From the NCBI RefSeq assembly GCF_036850765.1, contig NC_089495.1:64766410-64830409 (forward strand): 64,000 nt of DNA, given 5' to 3'. The position numbers and the translations under genes were made by a program. The notes below the pieces were generated by a model, which did no database searches, was not told the DNA's origin, and worked only from the letters and a program-made list of their open reading frames with translations. The DNA is from Saccopteryx bilineata (lineage: Eukaryota; Chordata; Mammalia; Chiroptera; Emballonuridae). Below, piece after piece: positions 47,498 to 57,919 of this stretch; position 1 is the first letter of the stretch, and each line of letters starts with the position of its first letter.

Positions 47498-48595
47498 TTA
47501 TCATCAGTATTGGAAGTGAAATTGGACCCTCAGTTCTTGAGTTCAACAACAAAAGAATTCAGAACCAAGAACTTGAACATTTATTTAGATAATACAGAGG
47601 TTGTAAAATTAATGAGATGGGATATGTAGGTGCAGTAAACAAGTTACAAAGGCAAAAAAAGGGGAGGGTCTTGCATCTTAAGAGACAGAAGCTGTGGCAC
47701 ATATACACTATGGAATACTACTCAGCCATAAGAAATGATGACATCAGATCATTTACAGCAAAATGGTGGGATCTTGATAACATTATACGGAGTGAAATAA
47801 GTAAGTCAGAAAAAAAACAAGAACTACATGATTCCATACATTGGTGGAACATAAAAACGAGACTAAGAGACATGGACAAGAGTGTGGTGGTTACCAGGGG
47901 TGGGGGGAGGGAGGACACAGGAGGGAGGAAGGGAGAGAGTTAGGGGGAGGGGGAGGGGCACAGAGAAAACTAGATAGAGGGTGACGGAGGACAATCTGAC
48001 TCTGGGCGAGGGGTATGCAACATAATTTAATGACAAGATAACCTAGACATGTTTTCTTTGAATATATGTACCCTGATTTATTAATGTCATCTCATTAACA
48101 TTAATAAAAATTTATTTAAAAAAAAACACCAAAAAAAAAAAAAAGAGACAGAAGCATAAAGGTAACATGCTTGGGGGGAAGAAGAGGGAGAAGAGAAAAA
48201 TGCAGGAATGCTCCTAAGAGGAAGAGTACATACTGGGTTTTTTTAATTTGAGGGTTTTAAAGGGTAAAGAGTTTATGGGAGGTCTTAGGGGAGGGTCTCC
48301 ATAGAATATTCATCAGTTTTATGCTGATGAGCCTAAATGAGATTTTTTTTTTTACACCATTGGATGTGCTGGGCATAAATAAGAGTATTTGGTTTTTGTT
48401 ATCTATCTCCCTGAGTAGGGTAATTTAAGCTCTTTACCCTCTCTTTGGGGAGAAGGGTAAATCATTTATTCTTAAGTGTCTTTGGTTAGGAAAGATAGGA
48501 TTTTGCAATTTACTAGATGGCTGTAAATTGCTTGGCCATTTAACTATCTCAGTTTCCCATTTCCACTTTTTCTGGCTTACTAGCCTGTCTAACAG
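47498..48595 (-). mobile_element. Solo LTR of an endogenous retrovirus, split by an L1
   Basis: On the minus strand it begins TGTTAGACAGGCTAGTAAGC at 48595 and reaches a poly(A) signal AATAAA (47580-47585) followed by a U5-like GAATTCTTTTGTTGTTGAAC. It ends near 47498 with a sequence that would give a TG...CA pair. Without the 463-bp L1 insertion it is about 635 bp. No TSD could be fixed, so the outer ends are approximate. No retroviral gene remains. Class is unresolved, though the layout resembles a gamma-type LTR. Confidence 0.6.
47693..48143 (+). mobile_element. 5'-truncated L1 insertion
   Basis: Begins at GTGGCACATATACACTATGG-like ORF2 sequence and encodes the last part of ORF2 (MEYYSAIRNDDIRSF). 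The 3' UTR follows, with a G-rich tract near 47898-47958 and CTCATTAACATTAATAAAAA, ending in poly(A). The TSD AGAGACAGAAGC lies at 47681-47692 and 48144-48155. The clean ends and low decay suggest a young insertion. The 108-codon frame beginning at 47617 starts in the host LTR and is not a gene. Confidence 0.95.
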
Positions 48596-48881
48596 TGAGC
48601 TCTTCTTTTCTAAAAATTTAATAGTGCTTGTCTAGACTAGGGAAAGGTGTGAGATTTGTAAACTGTTCTATTTTAATGGTAAATTTTATGCATTTTTTTA
48701 ACAAAATATATCAATAATGCTTTGGTATATTCATTTTTATATATTACCATTTATAAAATGTAATCAGAGCTTTATAGAGCACTACCTTCCCCCACAAAAT
48801 CACCACCACAACAAGGCTTTGGTATGTCAACTATGGATTACAGCTGAATTGCCAGACAGACTTTATAGAGGAGGGGTAATT
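48596..48881. other. Unassigned sequence
   Basis: No gene or repeat was recognised. Confidence 0.5.
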
Positions 48882-48899
48882 AAGAGAAACCCAAAGTCA

Positions 48900-49293
48900 G
48901 GCCCTGGTCGGTTGGCTCAGCGGTAGAGCGTCGGCCTGGCATGCGGGGGACCTGGGTTCGATTCCCGGCCAGGGCACATAGGAGAAGCGCCCATTTGCTT
49001 CTCCACCCCCCCTCCTTCCTCTCTGTCTCTCTCTTCCCCTCACACAGCCAAGGCTCCATTGGAGCAAAGATGGCCCGGGTGCTGGGGATGGCTCCTTGGC
49101 CTCTGCCCCAGGCGCTAGAGTGGCTCTGGTCACTGCAGAGTGACGCCCCAGAGGGGTAGAGCATCACCCCCTGGTGGGCAGAGCTTCGCCCCTGGTGGTT
49201 GTACCGGGTGGATCCCAGTCGGGCGCATGCGGGAGTCTGTCTGACTGTCTCTCCCTGTTTCCAGCTTCGGAAAAATACAAGAAAAAAAAAAAA
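48900..49293 (+). mobile_element. SINE-A, long (duplicated-unit) subfamily, young
   Basis: A near-consensus head with box B GGTTCGATTCC, complete body and poly(A). The perfect 18-bp TSD AAGAGAAACCCAAAGTCA lies at 48882-48899 and 49294-49311. The GGTGGGCAGAGC-type segment is present twice. Confidence 0.96.
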
Positions 49294-49311
49294 AAGAGAA
49301 ACCCAAAGTCA

Positions 49312-49678
49312 AGAGCAAAAATAAAAACATCAAACAGTTGAATTCCTACCTAGTTTACATAAATCCTTACACCAAAGGCTATTTACCTAAATTACTAGTA
49401 CTGAATAAAACACATCCTGTTTTCAATTAAAATGTAAGAAGTTAGCAAAGGCAAGAGAAAACACAATTTGAGGCAACAAGCAATCATCAGAAACACACAG
49501 ACATGACACAGATGTTAGAATTATCAAAGAGATTTACACAACTATAATATTTTAAGGGCAGTGTTGGAAAGAATAGACACCACACAAGATTGGTAAGTAA
49601 TGTAAGGAGAGAGAAAAAAAATTAAAAAGAATATAAAAGAATAGCTCAGATAAAAAACAATAAATTAACAACAATGCA
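49312..49678. other. Unassigned A-rich sequence
   Basis: No gene or repeat was recognised. Confidence 0.5.
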
Positions 49679-49688
49679 GAATGCTTTT

Positions 49689-49994
49689 TGCCTGACCAGG
49701 CAATGGCACAGTGGATAGAGAGTATACCTGGGTTGCCCAAGTTCAAAACCCTGAGGTCCCTGGTTTGAGCATGGGCTCACAGCTTGAGTGCGGAGTTGAC
49801 AGGTTGAAATCAGAGATATGAACTCATGGTCCCTGGATTGAGCCCAAGGTTACCAGCTTGAACAAGGGGCTACTGATTTGGCTGCAGCCCCCTGGTTATG
49901 GCACATATGAGAAAACAACCAATCAACAACTAAGGATCCACAAAAAAGATTTGATGTTTCTCATCTCTCTTCCTTTCTGTCTGTCGTTATCTGT

Positions 49995-50070
<76 letters not shown>

Positions 50071-50130
50071 GTCTTTCTCTCTATCTCTGTCTTTCTTGCT
50101 AAAAAAATATTTTAAAAAATTTTTTAAAAA
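49689..50130 (+). mobile_element. SINE-C, long form with (CT)n(TA)n
   Basis: GCCTGACCAGGCAATGGCAC head, several GCTTGA units, CACATATGAGAAAACAACCA, then CT runs, a (TA)n of about 30 bases (50035-50068), more CT and an A-rich end. The TSD GAATGCTTTT lies at 49679-49688 and 50131-50140. Confidence 0.93.
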
Positions 50131-50142
50131 GAATGCTTTTGA

Positions 50143-50346
50143 GGCCCTGGCTGGGTAATTCATTTGGTTGGGATGTCACCTGGATATGCCAAGGTTGTAT
50201 GTTCAATCTCTGGTCAGTGTACATATAAGAATCAACCAATGACAGCATGAATGAATGAAACAACAAAATCTATGTTTCTCTCTTTCTCTCTCTGTCTCTC
50301 TCTCTATCTCCCTTCCTTTTCCTAAAAGTCAATTTAAAAGAAAAAT
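50143..50346 (+). mobile_element. SINE-D inserted at the edge of a SINE-C
   Basis: GGCCCTGGCTGGGTAATTCA head, box B-like GTTCAATCTC, AACCAATGACAGCATGAATG, a CT-rich part and an A-rich end. The TSD CTTTTGA lies at 50136-50142 and 50347-50353 and overlaps the right TSD of the SINE-C, so this insertion is the later one. Confidence 0.86.
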
Positions 50347-50493
50347 CTTTTGATAGTATAATCATGTAGTAACTTTATTTCTTTAATATGAACTTTCTTT
50401 CTTTGCTTTTGATTCAAATTGGCCACCTTGCACCCTGACTCACCTTTCTTGTTTTTACCTGCAGAGCCACTCCTTTAAATAATTAAGCTCTCA

Positions 50494-51269
50494 CCTGACC
50501 AGGCAGTGGCACAGTGGACGGAACATTGACGTGGGGCAGAGAGGACCCAGTTTTAAAACTCTGAAGTCACTGTCTTGAGAGCAGACTCAACAGCTTGAGT
50601 GTGGGGTCATGTCTATGACCCCATTGTTGGGGACCAAAATATAAACAGGGTATTTTTACAATCTGGATATCTTGGGAACAGAGGTGCTGGGCCTAACCCC
50701 CCCCCCACCTCACCTGCCTGGTTAACAAAGAACTATACCTGATTATCACTTGTCCCACCCATGTTCTCCGAAAGAGGATGGAAGATACTTTCTTATTGGT
50801 GTAAAGTTAGATTTGAATGGTATGGTGGGGGTTGTCTTTGAGTTGCCTTGGAAATAATTGAATTGCTAATGGACCACGTTTTTTCCTTGAATAAAGACGG
50901 ATGCACTTCTGGGAGCCACCATTGCACTGGCTCAGGAACAGTAGAGACTGTTTGCCGTGCCGTCCTCCAAAACTATCTGTATGTATATATCTTTAAGTCT
51001 TTGTCTATCATTTATTCAATTACATACGTTTTTCTGTTCAAGACCTCATAATAGACTCGTTGCGGTTGGACCACCACACCCCATGGTCATTGACTTGAGC
51101 CCAAGTTCACTGGCTTGAGCAAGGGGTCACTGGCTCAGCTGGATCCCCAAAGGCAATGAATATATGAGAAAGCAATCAGTTAACAACTAAGATGCCTCAA
51201 TTATCTCTCTCCGTTTGTGTCTGTCTGTCCCTATCTGTCCTTCTCACTCTTTCTTGCTTAAAAAAAAAA
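50494..51269 (+). mobile_element. SINE-C split by a solo LTR
   Basis: The left part (50494-50624) holds CTGACCAGGCAGTGGCACAG and the GCTTGAG units. The right part (51085-51269) resumes at GGTCATTGACTTGAGCCCAA and ends with CT-rich sequence and poly(A). Removing the LTR and one TSD copy restores continuous SINE order. Confidence 0.9.
50625..51078 (+). mobile_element. Solo LTR (454 bp), class II-like
   Basis: Starts TGTTGGGGACC and ends GGACCACCACA (TG...CA), flanked by the 6-bp TSD CCCCAT at 50619-50624 and 51079-51084. A poly(A) signal AATAAA lies at 50890-50895. A 6-bp duplication and this length fit ERVK/betaretrovirus-like LTRs. The LTR alone remains, as expected after recombination between the two LTRs of a provirus. 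No viral gene is present. Confidence 0.85.
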
Positions 51270-51375
51270 ATCACTTAGTCATTTAGCCATCAGGACAACA
51301 AGGTTCCAATCAACATCAGATATGTTGTTGTCAATATATTATGCAGCATTTCCTTTAAATCAAGCTCAATGTTTT

Positions 51376-52000
51376 TGTTATTCCGTGACCCCAATATTGA
51401 AAATAGCTCACCGGTCATTATTTTACTGGAACCAGCTGGGATGCTTGTAGCACTTAACCAAACACAAACTATGGACTGAGTGGTACAAAATTGTCTTTTT
51501 TTTTAATTTTTTTTTTTAGTTTTATTTATTCATTTTAAGAGAGGAGAGAAAAAGGGAGAGAGAGAGACAGAGAGGGAGGAGAGACAGAGAGAGAAGGTGG
51601 GGAGGAGCTGGAAGCATCACCTCCCATATGTGCCTTGACCAGGCAAGCCCAGGGTTTCGAACCGGCAACCTCATTATTTCCAGGTCGACGCTTTATCCAC
51701 TGCGCCACCACAGGTCAGGCAAAATTGTCTTTAACAAAAGAAGCCACAGCCTGAGAAGTCAAGGGACATCTTCCACAAAACTGTATTACAGTCTCAGGTC
51801 TGTCTGTGGTTTTTATAGTGTGTACGTAGTGGCAGGGTGAATCATTAGTAAATAGCTAGTGCATGGAGTTAGTCATGTAGCAGTGTGAGGAAGATGGGCA
51901 TCCAGTTTGCTAGAGTGTCCCCCTGGAATGTCCTTCAGACACTGGTATAGGTCTATCTGGTGTCCTTGATGTTGCTCCAGGATGTCCGGGGTCTGGCGTC
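51376..52000 (-). mobile_element. Possible LTR, ends uncertain
   Basis: On the minus strand, a TATA-like CTATAAAAACC (near 51815) is followed about 400 bases later, not counting the SINE-B, by GGGGTCACGGAATAACA, a plausible LTR end. Promoter-to-end spacing and non-coding composition suggest an LTR. No TSD or 5' end could be fixed. Confidence 0.3.
51499..51719 (-). mobile_element. SINE-B, full length
   Basis: On the minus strand: GCCTGACCTGTGGTGGCGCA head, box B GGTTCGAAACC, GCACATATGGGAGGTGATGC, a CT-rich tract and poly(A). The TSD CAAAATTGTCTTT lies at 51486-51498 and 51720-51732. Confidence 0.95.
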
Positions 52001-52526
52001 TCTGGGTATCATCTGTGCCTCTGGGAACTTTGCAAGAGAATCCTCTGTATTTCCTAGAAGAAGAAATAAAAATTAAGGTTTGTGAACTAAGTTTCTAGTT
52101 ATCTACAGTACCTTAATTTCTTACAGGAAATTCTGTTAAAGATCCCTTACAAGAAATTATTTTAATTTAACCCTTTATATAATTTCCTATTGATTACAAC
52201 TAAAAGCTACTATTACTGAGGCCATATTTCTAACTCTTGGGTTCCCCTATCAATTAATGTAAGTAGAGGCAAGAATGGCATTTTAGTAAAGAAACAGTGT
52301 ACTGGGAAATGAGTTCACAGAATTATTTATAATTTTGGAACCTGTTAAAGCTGATCTCATGTTTCCAACTTTCATTTGGTGAGTGCTGCTTGCCCATTAA
52401 AATGATGCATAGTTGAATCGGGTGACACTCAATTTATGAAAAACATTTTAGTAATCACAGTCATTTGATGTTTGAAGTTCAAATATTAAACCTCTGTTGG
52501 GTCTCAGTAGCAAACCAAGATCTATA
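52001..52526. other. Unassigned sequence
   Basis: No gene or repeat was identified. It could be further decayed retroviral or unique DNA. Confidence 0.4.
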
Positions 52527-52534
52527 TCCTAAAG

Positions 52535-52885
52535 CACTGGTAGTTAACCTGGTCTCTACCACCCACTAGAGGGCATTCCAGCTTTCACGGTGGGCGGTAG
52601 CAGAGCAACCAAAGTATAAATAAAAAGATATATTTAAGTATAATAAGTTGTTTTATAAAGATTTATTCTGCCAATCTTAGCAAAAATCTGACATAAAGTA
52701 CTTGGTAAGTAATTATTATTATATGCTTTAACTTGCTGTAACTCTGCTTTATAAATTTTATAAAGTAAAGTTACTTCCCTACTTTATAAATCACCATTAC
52801 TGTGGAACCTGTGGGCGGTTAGAAAATTTTACTACTAAAGAGATACAAAAGTGAGCGGTAGGTATAAAAAGGTTTACTACCCCTG
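52535..52885. mobile_element. Non-autonomous hAT-like element, copy 1 (351 bp)
   Basis: The ends CACTGGTAGTTAACCTGGTC and AAAAAGGTTTACTACCCCTG are inverted copies of a CAGNGGTAGTCAACCT-type terminus typical of hAT elements. The AT-rich interior is nearly the same as in the copy at 54993. The flanks TCCTAAAG and TAAAAGTG are only loosely alike, so the TSD is not confirmed. Confidence 0.8.
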
Positions 52886-53269
52886 TAAAAGTGTTCATAG
52901 ATATGCTCCAAAATTCTAGCTGCCTACTGTGATTTTTCCCATAAGCACTTGGCACCTTCTCCAAATATTATTTTGATCTGTGAAAAGATAATCCCAGTAG
53001 GTCATAAAATCAAGATTGTCATTCTTCTTGCCCTGCAACAAAAACCAACTAGAGAATCTTTTTATTGTTGTCTTAAAAATTATTTTTATTAAATTTTAAA
53101 ATAATGTAAAATTAGGTTTTCATACTCATATTATTATATGAGTAGTATATTATATAGCATTTATGGCAAATAAAAATATTATTTAAAATTATGTATTCCT
53201 TAACATCCCAATATTTAGTAAAAACAAACAAACAACTTCTATTATGCCTATGCATACAGAACCTTTGGG
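52886..53269. other. Unassigned AT-rich sequence
   Basis: No gene or repeat was recognised. The A/T-rich end may belong to the decayed 3' end of the antisense L1 that follows. Confidence 0.45.
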
Positions 53270-53393
53270 AAGAAGCTGTATTAGTTTCAGATGTATATCA
53301 CAGCGGTTAGATTATCATCAGTTTTACAAAGCGTTCCCCTTGATATTTCAGGTACCCATGCAACCCCATAAGTAGTTATTACAATATCATTAA

Positions 53394-54654
53394 GGTGACC
53401 AACTTTTTTACAGTGAAAAGGAAGACAAAAATAAATTGAAGAAAAACAATATTGTAAAAAGAAACATTTTATTCATTGCAACAATAACACACTATAATAT
53501 GATCAATGCACAATAAAAATATTTGTAATATTTTATATTGTAATTATGCTTAGATGTCTATTAATTTTTATTTATTTATTTATTTATTTTTGTATTTTTC
53601 CGAAGCTGGAAATGGGGAGAGACAGTCAGACAGACTCCCGCATGCGCCCGACCAGGATCCACCCGGCACACCCACCAGGGGGCGACGTTCTGCCCACCAG
53701 GGGGCGATGCTCTGCCCCTCCCAGGTGTCACTCTGTTGCGACCAGAGCCACTCTTGGGGCAGAGGCCACAGAGCCATCCCCAGTGCCTGGGCCATCTTTG
53801 CTCCAATGGAGCCTTGGCTGCGGGAGGGGAAGAGAGAGACAGAGAGAAAGGAGAGGGGGAGAGGTGGAGAAGCAGATGGGTGCTTCTCCTGTGTGCTCTG
53901 GCCGGGAATCGAACCCGGGACTTCTTCACGCCAGGCCGACGCTCTACCACTGAGCCAACCGGCCAGGGCAGTCTATTAATTTTTAATAATAATTGTAAGA
54001 AAAAAGTACTCATTTAGTAAAACCAGATATCAAACAAAACCAATTATTTGGAGTGATATTTGGGTATATTTATCACTTTCTAATTTAAAAAAATCTGTTT
54101 TATGCAACTATTTAATCAAAATGCATTATTAATAGATATAATTTGAGGTTAGATTTCCACTTTAAAACTCAAATTTTGGGAAATACTTGTAAATAAATTT
54201 ATATGTATTTGGAAATTACTAAATAGATAATGAATTAATAAAACATGAATTGTACTTACCTGTCTATGATAGAATAGTCACTGAGAAAGAAATAATCATG
54301 AGTCTACAATGTCATATGTGCCATGTCATGTTTCAGTAAGAAGTACACAAAGCCATTTGCGCACTCAGTATATCAAGCTCTCTCTTAGGGTCTCCTGTGA
54401 GGAGTGCATGCATCTCATAATCACATCATCACATCTTGCTGCACTGTATTGACCCTTGATGAATCATCATGTCAAATACAAATGCGTCACATCACACGCA
54501 AATGGATTGATTCTGCATGGATCAAATACAGACATTTACAGATTAGTCTTCTTGTATAAAAACGGAGGACATGTAGGAGAACACTTTTTGAGAAAGGTAG
54601 AATAGAACTTACAAAAGAAGGACTGTCCTCCCTAAAGGAGGACGATTGGTCACC
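53394..54654. mobile_element. Unclassified non-autonomous DNA transposon carrying a SINE
   Basis: It interrupts the L1 3' UTR. The ends are inverted: AAGGTGACCAA at 53392 and TTGGTCACCTT ending at 54656. A subterminal palindrome GTCCTCC...GGAGGAC lies near 54625-54643. About 846 bp remain after removing the SINE-A and one TSD copy. Two readings of the flanks are possible: TTAA at both ends (53390-53393 and 54655-54658, piggyBac- or Kolobok-like), or a 9-bp duplication AATATCATT/AATATTATT outside it. The L1 consensus as I recall it has no TTAA here, which favours the longer duplication. No transposase frame is seen. Confidence 0.65.
53571..53970 (-). mobile_element. SINE-A, long subfamily, inside the DNA transposon
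   Basis: A complete minus-strand copy starting TGCCCTGGCCGGTTGGCTCA with box B GGTTCGATTCC. The perfect 15-bp TSD GTCTATTAATTTTTA lies at 53556-53570 and 53971-53985. It has the two-unit form of the GCCCACCAGGGGGCGA segment and an expanded (ATTT)n tail. Open frames of up to 145 codons are artefacts. Confidence 0.95.
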
Positions 54655-54992
54655 TTAAATATTATTGACTATATTTCTTGTGCTTTACTTTACATCCTTG
54701 TGAGTTTTTTGTAACTACCAGTTAGTACTTTTTAATCTCTTCACCTTTTTATCATCCAGCCACCAAATCCCCACTCCACTTTGATATCCATCAGTCTGTT
54801 AGTATGTATCTGTAAATCTGTTTCTATTTTATTTATTTTTCTCTTTATATTTTACCTATAAGTGATATCATATATTTGCCATTTTTTGTCTGGGTTATTA
54901 TATTTAGTATAATATCCTCTAGTTTCATCCATGCTGTTGGAAATGGTATGATTTCATTTTTTTTATAGCCAACTAATAGTCCATTTTATATT

Positions 54993-55345
54993 CAGTGATA
55001 GTCAACCTGATCCCTACTGTCCACTAGTGAGCATTCCAGCTTTCATGGTGGGTGGTAGTGGAGCAATTAAAGTATAAATAAAAAGATAGATTTAACTATA
55101 ATAAGTTGTTTTATAAAGATTTATTCTGTCAAACTTAGTGAAAATCCGACATAAAGTACTTGGAAAGTAATTATTATTATATGTTTAAACTTGCTGTAAC
55201 TCTACTTTATAAATTTTATAAAGTAAAGTTACTTCCCTACTTTATAAATCACCATTACTCAGGAACTGGTGGGTGGTTAGAAAATTTTACTACTAACAGA
55301 GATACAAAAGTGGATAGTAGATATAAAAAAGGTTGACTACCTCTA
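54993..55345. mobile_element. Non-autonomous hAT-like element, copy 2 (353 bp)
   Basis: Same element as at 52535, in the same orientation: CAGTGATAGTCAACCTGATC at the left and AGGTTGACTACCTCTA at the right. It sits in the L1 where CCATTGTATATATG is expected. The flanks TTTATATT and TTATATAT are compatible with an 8-bp duplication that has since changed. Confidence 0.82.
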
Positions 55346-55528
55346 TTATATATGTATCACCATTTTTTTATTCACTAGTCTATTGATAGGCAATTAGTCA
55401 CTTCCATACTTAACTATTGTACATGATGCTGCAATGAACCTACAGGTGCATATGTTCTTTTAAATTAGAGTTTTGGGTTTCTTTGGATATATATATATGC
55501 AAAACTGGAATCAGTGGGTCACAAGCTT

Positions 55529-55892
55529 TTTTTTTTTTTTTTTTTTTTGTATTTTTCTGAAGTGAGAAGCTGGGAGGCAGAGAGACAGACTCTGCGCCCA
55601 GCTGGAATCCACCCAGCATACCCACTATGAGGCGATGCTTTGCCCATCTGGGGAATTGCTCCATTACAATCAGAGCCATTCTGGTGCCTGAGGTGGGAGC
55701 CATGGAGCCATTTTCAGCACCTGGACCAACTTTGCTCCAATGGCCATGGGAAGGGAAGAGAGAGATAGAAAGGAAGAAGATGGGGCAGGGTGGCGAAACA
55801 GATGGGTGCTTCTGTCTCCCCTGGCTGGAATTGAACCTGGATCTTCCACACGCCTGGCTGAAACTCTACCACTGACCCAACTGGCCAGGGCT
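55529..55892 (-). mobile_element. SINE-A in L1 ORF2, diverged
   Basis: On the minus strand: GCCCTGGCCAGTTGGGTCAG head, a decayed box B (GGTTCAATTCC) and a body with a deletion around CCATGGCCATTGGAGC, then poly(A). L1 ORF2 order resumes on both sides. Confidence 0.9.
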
Positions 55893-56531
55893 CATTAGGC
55901 ATTTTCATTTTTAAATTTTTGAGGATAATCCATACTGTTTTCTATAGTGGCTGCACCAATCTGCATTTCTATCAACAATGAATGAGGATCCCCTTCTGTC
56001 CACATATTAACCAACACTTGTAATTTGTTAATTTATTGATATTAGGGTTTTTGTTTTGTTTTGTTTTTTAACAGATGTAACATAATACTTCATTGTGCTT
56101 TTAATTTGTATTTTTTCTGATTAGTGATATTCAGTATCGTTTCTTATGAACATCTTTATGTCCTCTTTGGAGAAGTGTATTCTGCCCACTTTTTAATTGG
56201 ATTGCATGTTATTGTTGTTTTGATGTTGAGTTTTAAGCTCTTTTTAGATATTACCCCCTATAGAATGTATCATTGGCAAATGTCTTCTTTAATTCAGTAG
56301 GTTGTCTTTTCATTTTGTTGTTTCCTTTGCCAAGCAAAACTTTTGTTTGATATAATCCCATTTGTGTAGTTTCTTTCGTTTTCATTATCTGAGGAGATAT
56401 GCTAAAAAAATATTGCTAAAATAAATGTTAGAAATTTTACTTCCTAGGTTTCTTTTCTAGGAGTTTTATGGTTTCAAGTATTATATGTAAATTTTATTCT
56501 ATTTTGAATTTATAATATATTTTATCTGCCC

Positions 56532-56795
56532 AACAGAAGGAGATGGGGAACAAAGGAGAATGAGGCTGGTGAGGTTTGATTATAGGAAACTCGGATAAGT
56601 CAGCAGCTTTGTGAGCTCTGAATGAGTGGATTTTGGAGCCCAGTGTGTGTTTTACTTGCCCGCTGGGTGCAAGCTAGGATTAAAGATGATGGCCCACCAG
56701 ATCGTGGTTCTGTTGTTTCATTACCGTCTGTCCGAATCCAATGCAAACCTGCATGGGCCAGGCGGCTGTCATGGTGGCCATGGATACTGGCTTTA
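56532..56795 (+). mobile_element. LTR fragment related to the solo LTR at 57129
   Basis: Bases 56606-56628 are identical over 23 positions to the reverse complement of 57321-57343. Further shared segments follow (TTTCATTACCGTCTGTCCGA here, TTATTACCATCTGTCCAAAT there). It lies in the plus orientation, opposite to the other copy. The 5' end and TSD are not clear. The adjacent L1 has lost part of its ORF2. Confidence 0.68.
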
Positions 56796-57128
56796 TAGTA
56801 TTGTTTCTTAGTATCTCTTTCTGATTATTCATTTTTGGTGTTTAAAGATATGACCAATTTTTCAATTTACATCCAGCTATTTTACTGAATTTGTTTATCA
56901 GTTCTAATAGTTTTTGGTAAAATCTTTAGGGTTCTCTATATATAGTATTATGTCATCTGCAAATAATGACAGTTTTAACTCTTACATTTAAACTTGGATT
57001 CCTTTTCTTTTTTTCTTCTTGTCTGATGCTGTTGCTAGGACCTCCAATACTACATTGAAGAAGAGTGGTAAAAGTGGACATTCCTGTGTTGTTCCTGATC
57101 TTAAGGAAAAACTTGTCGTTTTCCCCCA

Positions 57129-57758
57129 TGTATGGTCAGGAGCCACTGCTGTTGCAGCCATTCAAATGCAGGTTCCCATTAGATTTGGACAGATGGTAAT
57201 AAAACAGTGGAGCCAAAAAATTGTGGGCCATTTAAAGTGGGCCAAAATAAAATGGGCCATTCCTTTATTAAAGTCTCGCACTGGCTGACGAGCAAACACA
57301 CAGGGAAAACACTTCCCTTTCACTCATTCAGAGCTCACAAAGCCCAGACACATTCTCCGGTTCCACACCAGGAGTACCTTCTCCAGTTCCTCTTAGAATC
57401 AAAGGCCCCACCAGTCCCAGCAGAGCTTGCAAAAACCCCTCACCTCTGGTTCCCCATCTGTACACCTTCTCTCTCTCTGCAAAAACTTGACTTCGTCTTC
57501 AGCACTCTGCATTCTCTCTGCTCTCCTTGCAAAACGTGCTTCTCTCCCTCCCTCTGCCTCTCTCTTTCTCTTTTCTTCAAAATTTTCTGTGCACAAACCT
57601 TTGCTCCAGCAAATATTAGCAAATCAATGGCCCTTCCCCAAGAAGGAAGGTAATTTGCAATTTCACAGACCACAATTGCCTGGTGCAGCCCAGTCCCCAA
57701 TGCAAACTATATGTGAGCAAACTTAAAAATCATATTTTACAAACTTATTTGACCAACA
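57129..57758 (-). mobile_element. Solo LTR (630 bp) in L1 ORF2
   Basis: On the minus strand it runs TGTTGGTCAA...TGACCATACA (TG...CA), with a 5-bp TSD CCCCA at 57124-57128 and 57759-57763. A poly(A) signal AATAAA lies at 57264-57269. L1 ORF2 joins cleanly when it and one TSD copy are removed. A 5-bp duplication does not settle the class. Overlapping open frames of up to 148 codons here are not retroviral genes. Confidence 0.85.
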
Positions 57759-57919
57759 CCCCATTGATTGTGATACAAGCTGTGAGTTTGTCATATATGG
57801 CCTTTATTATGTTGAATTATGTTCCTTCTGTTCTCACTTAGGTGAGTGTATTTTCATAACTGAATACTTTATTTTGTCAAATGCTTTTCCTTCATTTATT
57901 GATATGATGATATAATTTT

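Noticed and set aside
47617..47943. 108-codon frame as a gene
   Set aside because: It starts in an LTR and runs into the last part of L1 ORF2; it is a truncated retrotransposon.
57019..57726. Overlapping open frames of 89-148 codons
   Set aside because: They cover the end of L1 ORF2 and a solo LTR. The sequence matches no retroviral or host protein and several frames are open at once.
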